From Clostridium sp. CAG:452 (GTDB taxonomy: Bacteria > Bacillota > Clostridia > TANB77 > CAG-508), in assembly GCA_000434035.1 (NCBI GenBank), contig FR893523.1, forward strand, positions 72,503-136,502: 64,000 bases of DNA. The letters run 5' to 3'. The notes beneath the pieces were generated by a model. It was not told where the DNA came from. It saw only the letters and a list, made by a program, of their open reading frames with translations, and searched no databases. Below are positions 38,607 to 48,889 of the stretch, one piece after another. How positions within the stretch are numbered: the first letter of the stretch is position 1; every line of letters begins with the position of its first letter. The position numbers were made by a program, and so were the translations under genes.

Positions 38607-41600
38607 ATGAAAAGGATTAAGATTTTATTAATGGCATTAATAGTAGCTTTGATTTCAATAGCGGTACTAAACCCAAATGCGATATATGCAGCAGAAGAAA
38701 AAAGGGACCTTACATATCAAAGAACAAGACCATATAGTGAAGATAATGGAGATAATAACATAGACAATGAAGAATATACCTTCGCTAGACATAAAGATGG
38801 TCAAGAATTTAAGTATTCAATAGTAAAGATATTTGATTATAATAAAAGAGAATTAGAAACTCCATATAAAAAATTCGAAGATAGCTTTTATTGTATAAGA
38901 GGAGGAAAGGGCTTTGGTAGTGTGGAATTTGGTGACAATAGTTCTGCAAACTCAACAAAATATACAGTAATAGAAAATATGAAATCTAATGCTAATGAGG
39001 TAATTGCCAAGTATAAAGAATTATATAATATTAACCTAGATAGAACAGAGAACATTACTTTTAATGAGAAAACATATAACAATGTTAACATATATAATGC
39101 AATGCTATGGATAGCAGATAATGCATATTTACCAGTAAATACAGATAAATACAATGCACAAGAATATAAAACAGAATTACTAACAAAAATAGGAATTGCA
39201 AAAGTAAACCAAGGTATGATAACAGATGATGATTTAGAAGTAATTCAACAGTTAGCTTTTTGGTATTTTGCAAATTATGATGAAAACGGAAAAAATGAAT
39301 CAGTATCAACAACAAATCCAACACCAGTTAATTGGCTAGCTATAAATGAAAGTAATGATGTGTTTGGAACAAGAAGGGCAAACTATTTAAACAGAATATA
39401 TCAATATTTTATAGAAGGAGCATTAAAAGAAGGCTCAGATTCAACTAGCACAATAAGAGAAACAACTAATAGTGATAGTGTAAATATAGAATTTGATAAA
39501 AATATAAAATTTGGAGTAGAAGATAAAAGTAGTACAGGAACAAAGCCAAATCCATATGAAAACTATTATCTAATAGGACCATTTAAAATTACAACAAATG
39601 ATGCAAGATACAACGATTTTGAATTAGCATTAAAAGACGGGAAAGGAAATATTGTTAATCAATACTTCTATTTTGAACAAACAGAAGATACATTAAAAAG
39701 AATGCAAATTTTTGATGTTATAAATTCAACAGGAAATAAAGTTGAATTAGAAAAAGTTACATATAATAATGAATATTATATTAAATTATATAAATCAGCA
39801 ATGGAATTTGTTGATATAGACTGCTCAAAATTTTCACTAAAAGTATCAAAAACAGGAAAATGGGCAACAGCAAATTTCTTGTATGCTACAGGAAATGACC
39901 AAGCGGTAATTGAAATAAAAAGAGATAAAGCAGAGGCAGAAGATGAAATATCAACAGAAGTACCAAAAAGATTTGACTTAGCACTACGTAAATTTATAAC
40001 AGCAATTAAACGTGCAGAAAAAAATATAGAAGTTGCAGATAGAACACCAAGAGTAGATACAACAACTTTAATAAATGGTATTAAAGATGATAGAACAGGA
40101 GAGGTAGAGTATACAGCAACATACACTCATCCAAAAGACAAACAAAAAGTAGAAACAGGAGATATAGTTACATATAAAATAAGAGTGTATAATGAGGGAC
40201 AGGTAGATGGAACAGCAACAGAAGTAACAGATTACTTGCCAGCAGGCCTAGAGTTAGTGGCTGGAAGCGCAATAAATACTAAATATGGATGGAAAACAGG
40301 AGAACAAATAACATTAAAAGATGGTTCAAAAGTGACACCAATAACATCTAACTATTTAAAAGATACAACTATAAAAGCATTTGACAGAACAAAAACATCA
40401 GAAACAACAGAAGGCATTTGGCAAAAAGCAGAAAAAGGCGAAGGCGGATTATATTATGCAGATTTAGAAGTAGAATGTAAAGTTGTAGCAATAGCAAGTG
40501 GAGTAGAGCAAAACCTAAGAAATATAGCAGCAATAACAGTAGATAGCGGAGATGATGATGACTCTGTACCAGAAAAACCAAATTTAGATGATTACACTCC
40601 ACCAACAGACAATAGCACATATCAAGAAGATGATGATGACTATGAAGATTTAGTTTTACCAGGAAAAACATTTGACTTAGCATTAAGAAAATATATAACA
40701 GAAGTTAATGGTACAAAACTAGAAGATACTAGAGTACCAGATATAGATGTAACAAAACTAGCAAGTGGAGAAGCAACAACAGCAGACTATAAGCATAAAA
40801 AGTATCCAGTTGAAGTAAAAACAGAAGATATAGTAACATACAGATTTACAGTATATAATGAAGGCGATATAGAGGGTTATGTATATTCTATAACAGATTA
40901 TTTACCTCAAGGGTTAGAATTTGATGCAAAATCAAATCCAGAGTTTATAGAAGCTAAAACTTCAGGTGAATACACAGCAGAAGAATTAGAAGGTAAAGAA
41001 TATATATATAGTATAAATAAGGAAAAAAATACAATTACAATATCTAAGATTCCAGCGCAAGGAGAAACAGGACTACAACCATATTTATTTGGCTTAAATC
41101 CATTTGACGGAGAAAAACTAGATAGTAAATCAATAGATATTAAATTTAAAGTTTCTGCAGAAACTTCAGCAAATGATATGGTTTTAACAAATATTGCAAC
41201 AATGGACTATACATCAGCACCAAGACCACAAGAAGAAAAAATTAAAGATAGAGATTCTAAACCAGAAAACTTTACTGAGCCAACAGCAGAAGATTTATTA
41301 GAGCCATTACCAGGATATAAAGGAAACGAAGAAAATAAAAATGATTTAACAGATTCTAAATATCATTATAAAGGTCAAGAAGATGATGATGATTTTGAGA
41401 AAATAATTATAAAAGGAACACCTTTTGACTTATCACTTCGTAAATTTATAACAAAACTAAATGGAACAGAATTAAAAGATGAAAAAGATAGAACACCAAA
41501 AATAAATACAAGTAAGCTAAATACAATAGATTCGACAACAGGAAAGAAAATAACAACAGCAGAATATGTTCATCCTAAAGATGCTGTAACAGTAAGAAAA

Positions 41601-43655
41601 GGAGATATAGTTACATATAAAATAAGAGTATATAATGAAGGCGATAGAAATGGATATGCAACAGAAGTAACAGACTACTTGCCAGAAGGACTAGGTTTCT
41701 TACCTAACTATACAAATAACAGCATTTGGTCAATACCAAAAACAACAGATGAAGCAACAGGAAAAGAAGTATTGCCAGAGGGAATTGAAATAAAGAACTT
41801 AGTTGGAGAAAATGGTTTCTATAAAGACGAATCAGAAATAAACAAAGATAAAATAAAACTAGAGGACTTTAAAGATCCAATAACAGGTGAAGTGCCAACA
41901 GATTATAGCCAAATACAAATAGTAACAGGCGAAAGAGCAGCAATATCAACAAAAGCATTAAAAGAAAAATTAATTAAAGCATATAAATCACAAAAAGCTG
42001 ATGAAGACTTATGGCAACAAAGTACAAATGATGAAAAAGATGGATTATTCTATCAAGAAGTTGAAATAACATGTATAGTTTTAAAAGAAAACACATATAA
42101 AGGAATACTAAAAAATGTTGCAGAAATAACAGAAGAATATGATGAAAATGGAAACAAAATAGAACAAAAAGGTGATGACAGAGATTCTGAGCCAAAAAAT
42201 GTTTATGAAGATGATAAACATACACCAGGCAAAGAAGAAAATGGATATACACCAGGTGAACAAGATGACGATGATTTTGAACAATTACAATTAAAATATT
42301 TTGATTTAGCACTTCGTAAATTTATAACAAAAGTAGATGGAGAAGCACCAGAAGCATCAAGAGAACCAGTGCCAGATGTAAGTACATTAATAGATGGAAC
42401 ATATGATAGAAATGGCAAAAAAGAACATACAGCAACATATAATCATCCAAAAGATCCATTATGGGTAAAAAACGGAAGCAAAGTAGAATATACAATAAGA
42501 GTTTACAATGAAGGCTCAGAAGATGGATATGCATATGAAGTTTCAGATGATATACCTAATGGATTAGTATTTGAAGCAGATGATGCAACAAACAAAGCAT
42601 ATGGCTGGGTAATGTATAGAGAAATGACAGAAGGCGATGAAAACATTGCTAAAGAAGACATTATAGAATATAATGGTAAAAAATATGTTATAACAACAAA
42701 AGCAGAAGAAGCAACAATGATAAGAACAAGATACTTAGAAAAAACATTAATAAAAGCATTTGACCCAGAAACAAAAACATTAAGTTATGCAGACGTAAAA
42801 GTAGTATTTACAATAAAAGAACCAAAAGACTTTGATAAGGATAGAGTAATAATAAATCAAGCACAAATTACAGAAGATAGTGGGGATGACGAAGATTCAA
42901 CACCAAACGAATGGCAAGATGAAGACGACGAAGATATAGAAAAAGTACGTATACCAATCTTTGATTTAAGCTTATTAAAATGGGTAACACAATCAGTAGT
43001 AACAGTAGATGGAAAAACAACTACAACAAATACTGGATTTAAACCAAATAAAGGCTTAACAGAAAGCACTGGAGAAGGAATAAGAAACAACAACGAACCA
43101 GAACCAATAGCAAAAGTAGAATTAGACAAGAAAAAATTAAATAAAACTGTTGTTAAATTTGTATACAAAATAAGAGTAACAAACGAAGGAGAAATTCCAG
43201 GATATGCAACAGAAGTAACAGACTATATTCCAGAAGGATTAGAATTCCATGTAGAGGATGGAAACAACAAACAATATGGATGGGTAAAATCTGGAGATGA
43301 TAAAATAGTAACAAGAGCACTAGAAACTGTATTATTAAATCCAGGAGAATCAAAAGAACTAGAAATAACATTCAGATGGATAAATAGTGAAAAGAATCTA
43401 GGACAAAAAATAAATATAGCAGAAATATCAGAAGATGCAAACGACTACAATACAGATGACATAGACTCAACACCAAACAACAAAGAAAATCCATATAAAG
43501 AAGAACAAGAAGACGATGACGACTTTGCATTAGTAATTCTATCAATAAAAACAGGTGCAACACAATTTATGAGTTACTTTACATTAATAACAATAACACT
43601 TGCAATCGTAGGTGGAGGAATAATCTTAATAAAGAAATATGTATTAAAGTCATAA
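38607..43655 (+). CDS. Large surface adhesin: thioester domain plus five DUF11-like repeats
   Basis: 1682 residues. A signal peptide (about 1-28) is followed by a domain with Cys96 in SFYCIRGG and a Gln (214/215) in VIQQLAFWYF. This Cys/Gln pairing is typical of host-binding thioester domains. Five related modules follow, each opening FDL(A/S)LRK(F/Y)IT or a variant. Most continue with a DIVTYKIRVYNEG-type segment and a TDYLP-GLE block. The modules are separated by Asp/Glu clusters such as QEDDDDYED. The C-terminus has LSIKTG, one membrane helix and a short basic tail, like a sortase-type anchor with an atypical motif. It starts after AAGGAAGG and ends at a strong hairpin. Confidence 0.8.
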   Translation: MKRIKILLMALIVALISIAVLNPNAIYAAEEKRDLTYQRTRPYSEDNGDNNIDNEEYTFARHKDGQEFKYSIVKIFDYNKRELETPYKKFEDSFYCIRGGKGFGSVEFGDNSSANSTKYTVIENMKSNANEVIAKYKELYNINLDRTENITFNEKTYNNVNIYNAMLWIADNAYLPVNTDKYNAQEYKTELLTKIGIAKVNQGMITDDDLEVIQQLAFWYFANYDENGKNESVSTTNPTPVNWLAINESNDVFGTRRANYLNRIYQYFIEGALKEGSDSTSTIRETTNSDSVNIEFDKNIKFGVEDKSSTGTKPNPYENYYLIGPFKITTNDARYNDFELALKDGKGNIVNQYFYFEQTEDTLKRMQIFDVINSTGNKVELEKVTYNNEYYIKLYKSAMEFVDIDCSKFSLKVSKTGKWATANFLYATGNDQAVIEIKRDKAEAEDEISTEVPKRFDLALRKFITAIKRAEKNIEVADRTPRVDTTTLINGIKDDRTGEVEYTATYTHPKDKQKVETGDIVTYKIRVYNEGQVDGTATEVTDYLPAGLELVAGSAINTKYGWKTGEQITLKDGSKVTPITSNYLKDTTIKAFDRTKTSETTEGIWQKAEKGEGGLYYADLEVECKVVAIASGVEQNLRNIAAITVDSGDDDDSVPEKPNLDDYTPPTDNSTYQEDDDDYEDLVLPGKTFDLALRKYITEVNGTKLEDTRVPDIDVTKLASGEATTADYKHKKYPVEVKTEDIVTYRFTVYNEGDIEGYVYSITDYLPQGLEFDAKSNPEFIEAKTSGEYTAEELEGKEYIYSINKEKNTITISKIPAQGETGLQPYLFGLNPFDGEKLDSKSIDIKFKVSAETSANDMVLTNIATMDYTSAPRPQEEKIKDRDSKPENFTEPTAEDLLEPLPGYKGNEENKNDLTDSKYHYKGQEDDDDFEKIIIKGTPFDLSLRKFITKLNGTELKDEKDRTPKINTSKLNTIDSTTGKKITTAEYVHPKDAVTVRKGDIVTYKIRVYNEGDRNGYATEVTDYLPEGLGFLPNYTNNSIWSIPKTTDEATGKEVLPEGIEIKNLVGENGFYKDESEINKDKIKLEDFKDPITGEVPTDYSQIQIVTGERAAISTKALKEKLIKAYKSQKADEDLWQQSTNDEKDGLFYQEVEITCIVLKENTYKGILKNVAEITEEYDENGNKIEQKGDDRDSEPKNVYEDDKHTPGKEENGYTPGEQDDDDFEQLQLKYFDLALRKFITKVDGEAPEASREPVPDVSTLIDGTYDRNGKKEHTATYNHPKDPLWVKNGSKVEYTIRVYNEGSEDGYAYEVSDDIPNGLVFEADDATNKAYGWVMYREMTEGDENIAKEDIIEYNGKKYVITTKAEEATMIRTRYLEKTLIKAFDPETKTLSYADVKVVFTIKEPKDFDKDRVIINQAQITEDSGDDEDSTPNEWQDEDDEDIEKVRIPIFDLSLLKWVTQSVVTVDGKTTTTNTGFKPNKGLTESTGEGIRNNNEPEPIAKVELDKKKLNKTVVKFVYKIRVTNEGEIPGYATEVTDYIPEGLEFHVEDGNNKQYGWVKSGDDKIVTRALETVLLNPGESKELEITFRWINSEKNLGQKINIAEISEDANDYNTDDIDSTPNNKENPYKEEQEDDDDFALVILSIKTGATQFMSYFTLITITLAIVGGGIILIKKYVLKS

Positions 43656-43668
43656 ATGAAATAAGAAG

Positions 43669-43701
43669 AGATTAGAATTTAATTCTAATCTCTTCTTATT
43701 G
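43669..43701 (+). terminator. Hairpin after the adhesin gene
   Basis: AATAAGAAGAGATTAGAATT pairs with AATTCTAATCTCTTCTTATT, a 20-bp perfect stem; the T run is short. Confidence 0.7.
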
Positions 43702-43812
43702 TATAGGAAAAATCGACTTTTATCTTGACCTCATGTAAGATTTTTCCGTATACAACAAGGTTAGGCTACCTTAAAACGCCCGAACGAAGTGAGGGATGAA
43801 TTCCAATTTGTA
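43701..43812. repeat. Inverted repeat and MITE fragment in the gap after the adhesin
   Basis: GTATAGGAAAAATC (from 43701) and GATTTTTCCGTATAC (ending 43753) form a long stem. About 40 bp further, GGATGAATTCCAATTTG (43794-43810) matches an end of the 111-bp element, joined with part of its interior missing. This looks like a decayed mobile sequence. Confidence 0.45.
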
Positions 43813-43837
43813 TTATAATGGAAATTTTTTAAATTTA

Positions 43838-43867
43838 TTTACAAATATAATTTTATTATGTTATAAT
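43838..43867 (+). promoter_or_regulatory. Promoter for the gene at 43891
   Basis: TTTACA at 43838-43843, 18-bp spacer, TATAAT at 43862-43867. Confidence 0.55.
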
Positions 43868-43890
43868 CTGTTTTATAAGGAGAAGATAGA

Positions 43891-44847
43891 ATGAATCAAA
43901 TATTATCAACAGAAGATCCAAATAAAAAGAAGACAAAACAAAAAATGAATTCACCAGAATTTAATAAAATAGTTAAAGTTTTTGCTATTGCAATTTTTAT
44001 TTTTGGCGCAGCTTTGATAGGCGTTTATTCATACAAATTAATAAATAAAAGTAAGATAAATAAAATAGCAAAACCAGAAATAGTTTTAGACCAAGTGGAA
44101 GATGAAGCTACAATTTCTGCAAAGGCTGAAGGCGGAATAGAAAAAATCACATATTATTGGGATTTGAATGATAAGACTGAAAAATCATTAAACGGAACAA
44201 GTGAATACAGTGAGTCTATTGCAATACCAAAAGGAACAAATACTTTAACTGTAAAAGTAATTGATAGAAATGCTCAAGAGTTTGAAACAAGTAAAGAATA
44301 TACAGGAACAAAAGACACAGAAAAGCCATTAATAGACTTGGACAAAACAGATGGAACAAATATAACAGTAACAGATGAAACAGAACTTGCATATGCAACA
44401 TATAGATGGGAAGATGAACCAGAAGAAAATACTGTTAAAGTAGAAGCAGAACCAAAAGAAGGAGAAACTGTTGCTAAGGAAATTAATATAAAAATAACTG
44501 CCAAAAAAGGAACAAATACATTAATAATTACAGCGGTTGATGCTGCTGGCAATACAGAAATATCAAGAAAAACATATGTGGGAAAAACAGACCCAGAAAT
44601 AGACGTTTATAGAGAAGGAGATAAATTATATTTAAAAATTACTCATGAACTTGGATTTAAAAAAGTTGAGTTTTCAGTAAATGGACAAACTTTAGCATAT
44701 GATCAAAACTTTAGTGGATATGATGCTACAAAGAAAGAGTTATTCTATTATTTCAATTTAAAAGAAGGAAAGAATGAAGTAGCAATAGTAGCAACAAGTA
44801 ATGAAGATACACAAAAAACATATGTAGGGCAATGCCAGTACCCATAA
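43891..44847 (+). CDS. Membrane-anchored protein with Ig-like repeats
   Basis: 318 residues: a basic cytoplasmic N-terminus, one membrane helix (about 31-52), then three or four short beta-rich repeats with a recurring G(T/S)NTL...V.D..G pattern (KGTNTLTVKVIDRNAQEFE, KGTNTLIITAVDAAGN). The pattern resembles bacterial Ig-like extracellular modules. GGAG precedes the ATG. No enzyme motif. It may be co-transcribed with the GGDEF-like gene 24 nt downstream. Confidence 0.6.
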   Translation: MNQILSTEDPNKKKTKQKMNSPEFNKIVKVFAIAIFIFGAALIGVYSYKLINKSKINKIAKPEIVLDQVEDEATISAKAEGGIEKITYYWDLNDKTEKSLNGTSEYSESIAIPKGTNTLTVKVIDRNAQEFETSKEYTGTKDTEKPLIDLDKTDGTNITVTDETELAYATYRWEDEPEENTVKVEAEPKEGETVAKEINIKITAKKGTNTLIITAVDAAGNTEISRKTYVGKTDPEIDVYREGDKLYLKITHELGFKKVEFSVNGQTLAYDQNFSGYDATKKELFYYFNLKEGKNEVAIVATSNEDTQKTYVGQCQYP

Positions 44848-44870
44848 AATACTAATGATAGGAGAAAAAG

Positions 44871-45806
44871 ATGATTAAAGAAATACATATTATAGACTGT
44901 AATAATGATTTAATAATGACGTTAAGAGAACTATTTGAAGAGGAAAGAGCATTTAGATTTAGAAATATAAATCCAGATAAATTAGAGCTTTCTCTAAAAA
45001 GTATTCCAAGTCTTATAATAATTAATGAAGAATCAATTAATGAAGATGTATTAGAATTATGCGAAAAAATAAGAAAAAATGAGGATAATAGTATTACTCC
45101 TATAATAGTAATAACAGCCGATGATTCAAAAGAGCATAAAATAGATATTTTAGAAAGATCAGTAGAATATGTTATTTCAAAAAAAGAGATTAAAGATTAT
45201 TTGTATTATATAATAAAAAATCTATCAAGATTATTAACTGTAAATAGAACCGTTAGTCCGCTTACAGGATTACCAGGGAATTTGCCAATACAAACAGAAC
45301 TTAAAAAAAGACTATTAAAAAAAGAACCATTTGTTGTATTGTATATTGATTTAGATAACTTTAAAGCATACAATGACGTATATGGATTTTTAAAAGGCGA
45401 TGAGATAATAAAATTAACTGCAAAAATAATAACAAAACACATACATGCATTAGAAAGTACAGATGCATTCGTTGGCCACATAGGTGGTGATGATTTTGTT
45501 GCAATAACAAATGATGATATAGACTATGAAGCAATATGTCAAGATATAATTGCAGAGTTTGACGTGGAAGTTTTAAAGCTTTTTAACGATACAGATATAG
45601 AAAGAAAATACATAGAAGTTCAAAACAGAAAAGGAGTAATGGAACAATTTCCACTAACATCTATTTCAATAGGAGTCGTGGTAGCAGATGCAAAGAGATT
45701 TTCAAATACTTTAGAAATAGGAGAAGTAGGAGCACAGGTTAAGCATCTATCAAAAACAACAATGGGAAGTTCTTATGCTATAGATAGAAGAGAAGAAAAT
45801 GATTAA
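44871..45806 (+). CDS. Receiver-like plus GGDEF-domain protein with GGDDF active site
   Basis: 311 residues. The N-terminal part (about 1-120) has the spacing of a response-regulator receiver (IHIIDCNNDLIMTLRELF, SLIIINEE, ITPIIVITADD). It starts IIDCNN rather than the usual pair of acidic residues, so phosphorylation is doubtful. The C-terminal part is a GGDEF domain: SPLTGLPGNLPI, FVVLYIDLDNFKAYNDVYGF, and HIGGDDFVAI at the active site. GGDDF instead of GG(D/E)EF leaves diguanylate cyclase activity uncertain. There is no RxxD inhibitory site. GGAG precedes the ATG. Confidence 0.75.
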   Translation: MIKEIHIIDCNNDLIMTLRELFEEERAFRFRNINPDKLELSLKSIPSLIIINEESINEDVLELCEKIRKNEDNSITPIIVITADDSKEHKIDILERSVEYVISKKEIKDYLYYIIKNLSRLLTVNRTVSPLTGLPGNLPIQTELKKRLLKKEPFVVLYIDLDNFKAYNDVYGFLKGDEIIKLTAKIITKHIHALESTDAFVGHIGGDDFVAITNDDIDYEAICQDIIAEFDVEVLKLFNDTDIERKYIEVQNRKGVMEQFPLTSISIGVVVADAKRFSNTLEIGEVGAQVKHLSKTTMGSSYAIDRREEND

Positions 45807-45822
45807 TAAAAAGAATAACATT

Positions 45823-45861
45823 AAAAAACACTTCATATATATTTTATATGAGGTGTTTTTT
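45823..45861 (+). terminator. Hairpin with T tract directly before cwlD
   Basis: AAAAAACACTTCATAT and ATATGAGGTGTTTTTT arms; the T tract ends one base before the ATG at 45862. GAGG in the 3' arm is the only candidate ribosome binding site. Confidence 0.75.
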
Positions 45862-46587
45862 ATGGTAGTAATAAATAGAAAAAAGATAATATTTTGGGCG
45901 GGAATAATTGCGACATTTATGTTTTTGTATTCAATTACAGCATACAATGTAAATAATACAAAAAATAAAACAGTTGCAACAGTGGCTTTACCAGTAAATA
46001 ATAAAGTGATTGTAATAGACGCAGGACATGGAGTTCCAGATGAAGGTGCTCAAAGTAGTAATGGAACAACCGAAGCAGAAAGTAATTTAAAAATAGCGTT
46101 AAAAGTGCAAAATCTGCTAGAACAATCTGGCGCAACTGTAATACTTACACGCTCAGATGAAAATGCAATATATGATTTGGACAGTAATACATTAAAACAA
46201 AAAAAGATATCAGATATTCATAATAGAGTAAAAATAGGCAATGAATCAAGTGCAGATATATTTGTATCAATTCACTTGAACAAAATACCACAGCAACAAT
46301 ATTGGGGATGGCAAACATTTTATAAGCAAGAAAGCCCAGAAGGGCAAAAACTAGCAACATGCATACAAAACAGTTTAAATCAAACAATACAAAAGCAGAA
46401 TGATAGAGTGCCATTAAAAATAGATAATGTATATATAATAAAGCATGTGGAAATACCAATAAGTATAGTAGAGTGTGGCTTCTTGTCAAATCCAGAAGAA
46501 GAACAACTGTTACTAACAGATGATTATCAAACAAAACTAGCTTGGGGAATATATACTGGAATAATGGATTATTTTTATAATATGTGA
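45862..46587 (+). CDS. cwlD: N-acetylmuramoyl-L-alanine amidase, CwlD type
   Basis: 241 residues: one N-terminal membrane helix (about 8-28) and an Amidase_3 domain with the zinc His in IVIDAGHGVPDEGAQ, Glu in TTEAESNLKIAL, His in ADIFVSIHLNKIP and a C-terminal VECGFLSNPEE block. The single-domain membrane form without wall-binding repeats matches CwlD, which makes muramic lactam in spore cortex. I start it at 45862; the longer frame from 45799 would read through the hairpin. Confidence 0.82.
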   Translation: MVVINRKKIIFWAGIIATFMFLYSITAYNVNNTKNKTVATVALPVNNKVIVIDAGHGVPDEGAQSSNGTTEAESNLKIALKVQNLLEQSGATVILTRSDENAIYDLDSNTLKQKKISDIHNRVKIGNESSADIFVSIHLNKIPQQQYWGWQTFYKQESPEGQKLATCIQNSLNQTIQKQNDRVPLKIDNVYIIKHVEIPISIVECGFLSNPEEEQLLLTDDYQTKLAWGIYTGIMDYFYNM

Positions 46588-46596
46588 TAAAATAGC

Positions 46597-46628
46597 CCTG
46601 ATGAAAAATGTTCATCAGGATTTTTTTT
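46597..46628 (+). terminator. Intrinsic terminator after cwlD
   Basis: CCTGATGAA and TTCATCAGG arms followed by T8. Confidence 0.9.
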
Positions 46629-46641
46629 AAAGGATGAAGAT

Positions 46642-47988
46642 ATGAAAAATTATATTAATGTTATTGGAGGGGGATTAGCTGGCTGTGAGGCCGCTTACCA
46701 GATTGCTAAAAGAGGTATTAAAGTAAAATTATATGAGATGAAACCTAGTGTTTTTTCTCCCGCACATTCGAATAATAATTTAGCAGAGATTGTTTGCAGT
46801 AACTCTTTTAAATCAAATGCAATTACAAATGCATGTGGATTACTAAAACAAGAGTTAAGAGAACTTGACTCACTTCTTATAAAATGTGCTGATTTAACAG
46901 CTGTTCCCGCAGGACAAGCGTTAGCTGTAGATAGAGATGAATTTTCTAAATTAGTAACTAAAAAAATAGAAGAAAATGAAAATATAGAAATTATAAGAGA
47001 AGAATTTATAGGCAATTTAGAAAAAGATGCTATAACTATTATCGCAACAGGACCACTTACATCAGACAAAATGGCAGAACAAATTTTAAAAATAACAGGG
47101 GAAAATAAGTTATATTTTTATGATGCTGCTGCACCAATTGTGGAAAAGAGCAGTATTAATATGAATATTGCTTTTTATGGAGATAGATATTCACAGGAAA
47201 AGAAAAAAGAAGAAAGTATGCAAGAATGGAAAGAAAGACTAAAAAAGCAAGAAGATACAAGCTATATAAATCTTCCGTTTAATGAAGAGGAATATTTAAG
47301 ATTCTATAACGAACTTATAAACGCGGAGGTTGTAACTCTACATGAGTTTGAAAAAAGAGAAATTTTTGAAGGATGTATGCCAATAGAAGTAATGGCAAAA
47401 AGAGGGGAAGATACAATTAGATTTGGACCATTAAAACCAGTTGGCTTTGATGATCCAAGAACAGGTAAAAGGCCATATGCAATTGTACAATTAAGACAAG
47501 ATAATACTAGCGGTACATTATATAATTTGGTAGGATTTCAAACTAATTTAAAATTTGGAGAGCAAAAAAGAGTATTTTCTATGATACCAGGACTAGAAGA
47601 TGCAGAATTTATAAAATATGGTGTTATGCACAGAAATACATATATAAATTCACCAAAATTGTTAAACAAAGAAGGTAATTTAAGAACTAATAATAATATT
47701 TTCTTTGCGGGACAAATAACAGGAGTAGAGGGATATGTAGAATCAATTGCGTCAGGTTTATTTGCTGGAATAAATGCAGTAAAAGAACTAAAACAAGAAG
47801 AAAAAATAATTTTCCCAAAAGAAACAGTAATAGGAGCATTAACAAATTACGTTTCTTCACCAAATGAAAAATTTCAACCAATGAATGCAAATTTTGGAAT
47901 ATTACCTCCACTAGAAGAAAAAGTTAAAGATAAAAAGAAGAGATATGAGAAAATGGCCGAAAGGTCTTTGAATAAGATTATACAATAG
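46642..47988 (+). CDS. trmFO: Methylenetetrahydrofolate-tRNA (uracil-5-) methyltransferase
   Basis: A 448-residue flavoprotein that makes m5U54 in the T loop of tRNA using methylenetetrahydrofolate. The FAD-binding start is INVIGGGLAGCEAAYQIAKR. Family blocks follow: AHSNNNLAEIVCSNSFKSN, VPAGQALAVDRDEFS, EGCMPIEVMAKRGEDTIRFG and GVEGYVESIASGLFAGINA. The length is normal. AAAGGATG precedes the ATG. Confidence 0.95.
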   Translation: MKNYINVIGGGLAGCEAAYQIAKRGIKVKLYEMKPSVFSPAHSNNNLAEIVCSNSFKSNAITNACGLLKQELRELDSLLIKCADLTAVPAGQALAVDRDEFSKLVTKKIEENENIEIIREEFIGNLEKDAITIIATGPLTSDKMAEQILKITGENKLYFYDAAAPIVEKSSINMNIAFYGDRYSQEKKKEESMQEWKERLKKQEDTSYINLPFNEEEYLRFYNELINAEVVTLHEFEKREIFEGCMPIEVMAKRGEDTIRFGPLKPVGFDDPRTGKRPYAIVQLRQDNTSGTLYNLVGFQTNLKFGEQKRVFSMIPGLEDAEFIKYGVMHRNTYINSPKLLNKEGNLRTNNNIFFAGQITGVEGYVESIASGLFAGINAVKELKQEEKIIFPKETVIGALTNYVSSPNEKFQPMNANFGILPPLEEKVKDKKKRYEKMAERSLNKIIQ

Positions 47989-48047
47989 TAAAGATATTAC
48001 ACAAGCATTACAGATATGTTAAAAAACAATGACTTTACATAAAACCA

Positions 48048-48076
48048 TTGTAAAAAATGTTAAATTATGTTAAAAT
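48048..48076 (+). promoter_or_regulatory. Promoter for the coiled-coil pair
   Basis: TTGTAA at 48048-48053, 17-bp spacer, TAAAAT at 48071-48076. Confidence 0.55.
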
Positions 48077-48109
48077 ATATTATATGAGTGTCATATTAGG
48101 AGGTAAAAT

Positions 48110-48889
48110 ATGAATAAATGGGAAGATAAATATGAAAAATTAAAAAATGGAGAATTTGATGCAAGAATAGATGAGTTGAAAGATAAAGCAAACAATAAAA
48201 CAGCAACAAAGGAAGAATATAAGGAATATGAAAAACTATCAAAATCTAAAAATAATTTAGGAAAAGTAGAAAATGTATTAGAATACAGAGAAAAACTAAA
48301 AGAAGAGTTAAATGAATTAAAACAAGAAGTTGAAACAAGAAAAGATGCTGTTTTAGCAAATCAAGAGTCTAAGAAACTTGAGAAAGAGTTAGTTAAAATA
48401 ACTGAAGAAATAATAAAAACAGAAAAAGAACTAAAAGATCCAGAAATTAAAGAAGATAGAAAAAATGAATTACTTGCAAAAAGAGAAGAATTATATGGAA
48501 AAAGAGATGAAAACAATTCTAGATATGCAAAAGCTCAAAAAGCCCTTGAAGGAGAATTTAGTAGAGAAGGTGAATTAAAGAATTTATCAAAAAAAGAAAT
48601 AGAAGATAAAGCACTTCTATTAAAAACAAGAATGAGCAAATGTAATATGGTTGCTAAAAACTTACTAAATGGTGCTAGTTGGGATACTATAGATTTAAAA
48701 TTAGATAATTGGGACAAAAAGTATACAAAGAAAAAAGATGTTGAAAAGACAAAAGCTGAGAACGAAAATTCAGGTAAAGAGGGAGAAGTATCTGCAAAAC
48801 CTTCTTTAGAAAATAAGTTAGGAGAATTTTCAGAAGAAGATTTAATTTCTGACTCAAGTGCAGAAAAATACAAAAAAACAAACAATTAA
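48110..48889 (+). CDS. Cytoplasmic coiled-coil protein of unknown function
   Basis: 259 residues, highly charged, with long heptad-like Lys/Glu stretches (about 40-160) and no signal or membrane segment. It starts MNKWEDKYEKLKNGEFDARI after AGGAGG. I do not recognise the family. Its stop overlaps the next start (TAATG), so the two proteins are probably made together. Confidence 0.7.
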   Translation: MNKWEDKYEKLKNGEFDARIDELKDKANNKTATKEEYKEYEKLSKSKNNLGKVENVLEYREKLKEELNELKQEVETRKDAVLANQESKKLEKELVKITEEIIKTEKELKDPEIKEDRKNELLAKREELYGKRDENNSRYAKAQKALEGEFSREGELKNLSKKEIEDKALLLKTRMSKCNMVAKNLLNGASWDTIDLKLDNWDKKYTKKKDVEKTKAENENSGKEGEVSAKPSLENKLGEFSEEDLISDSSAEKYKKTNN

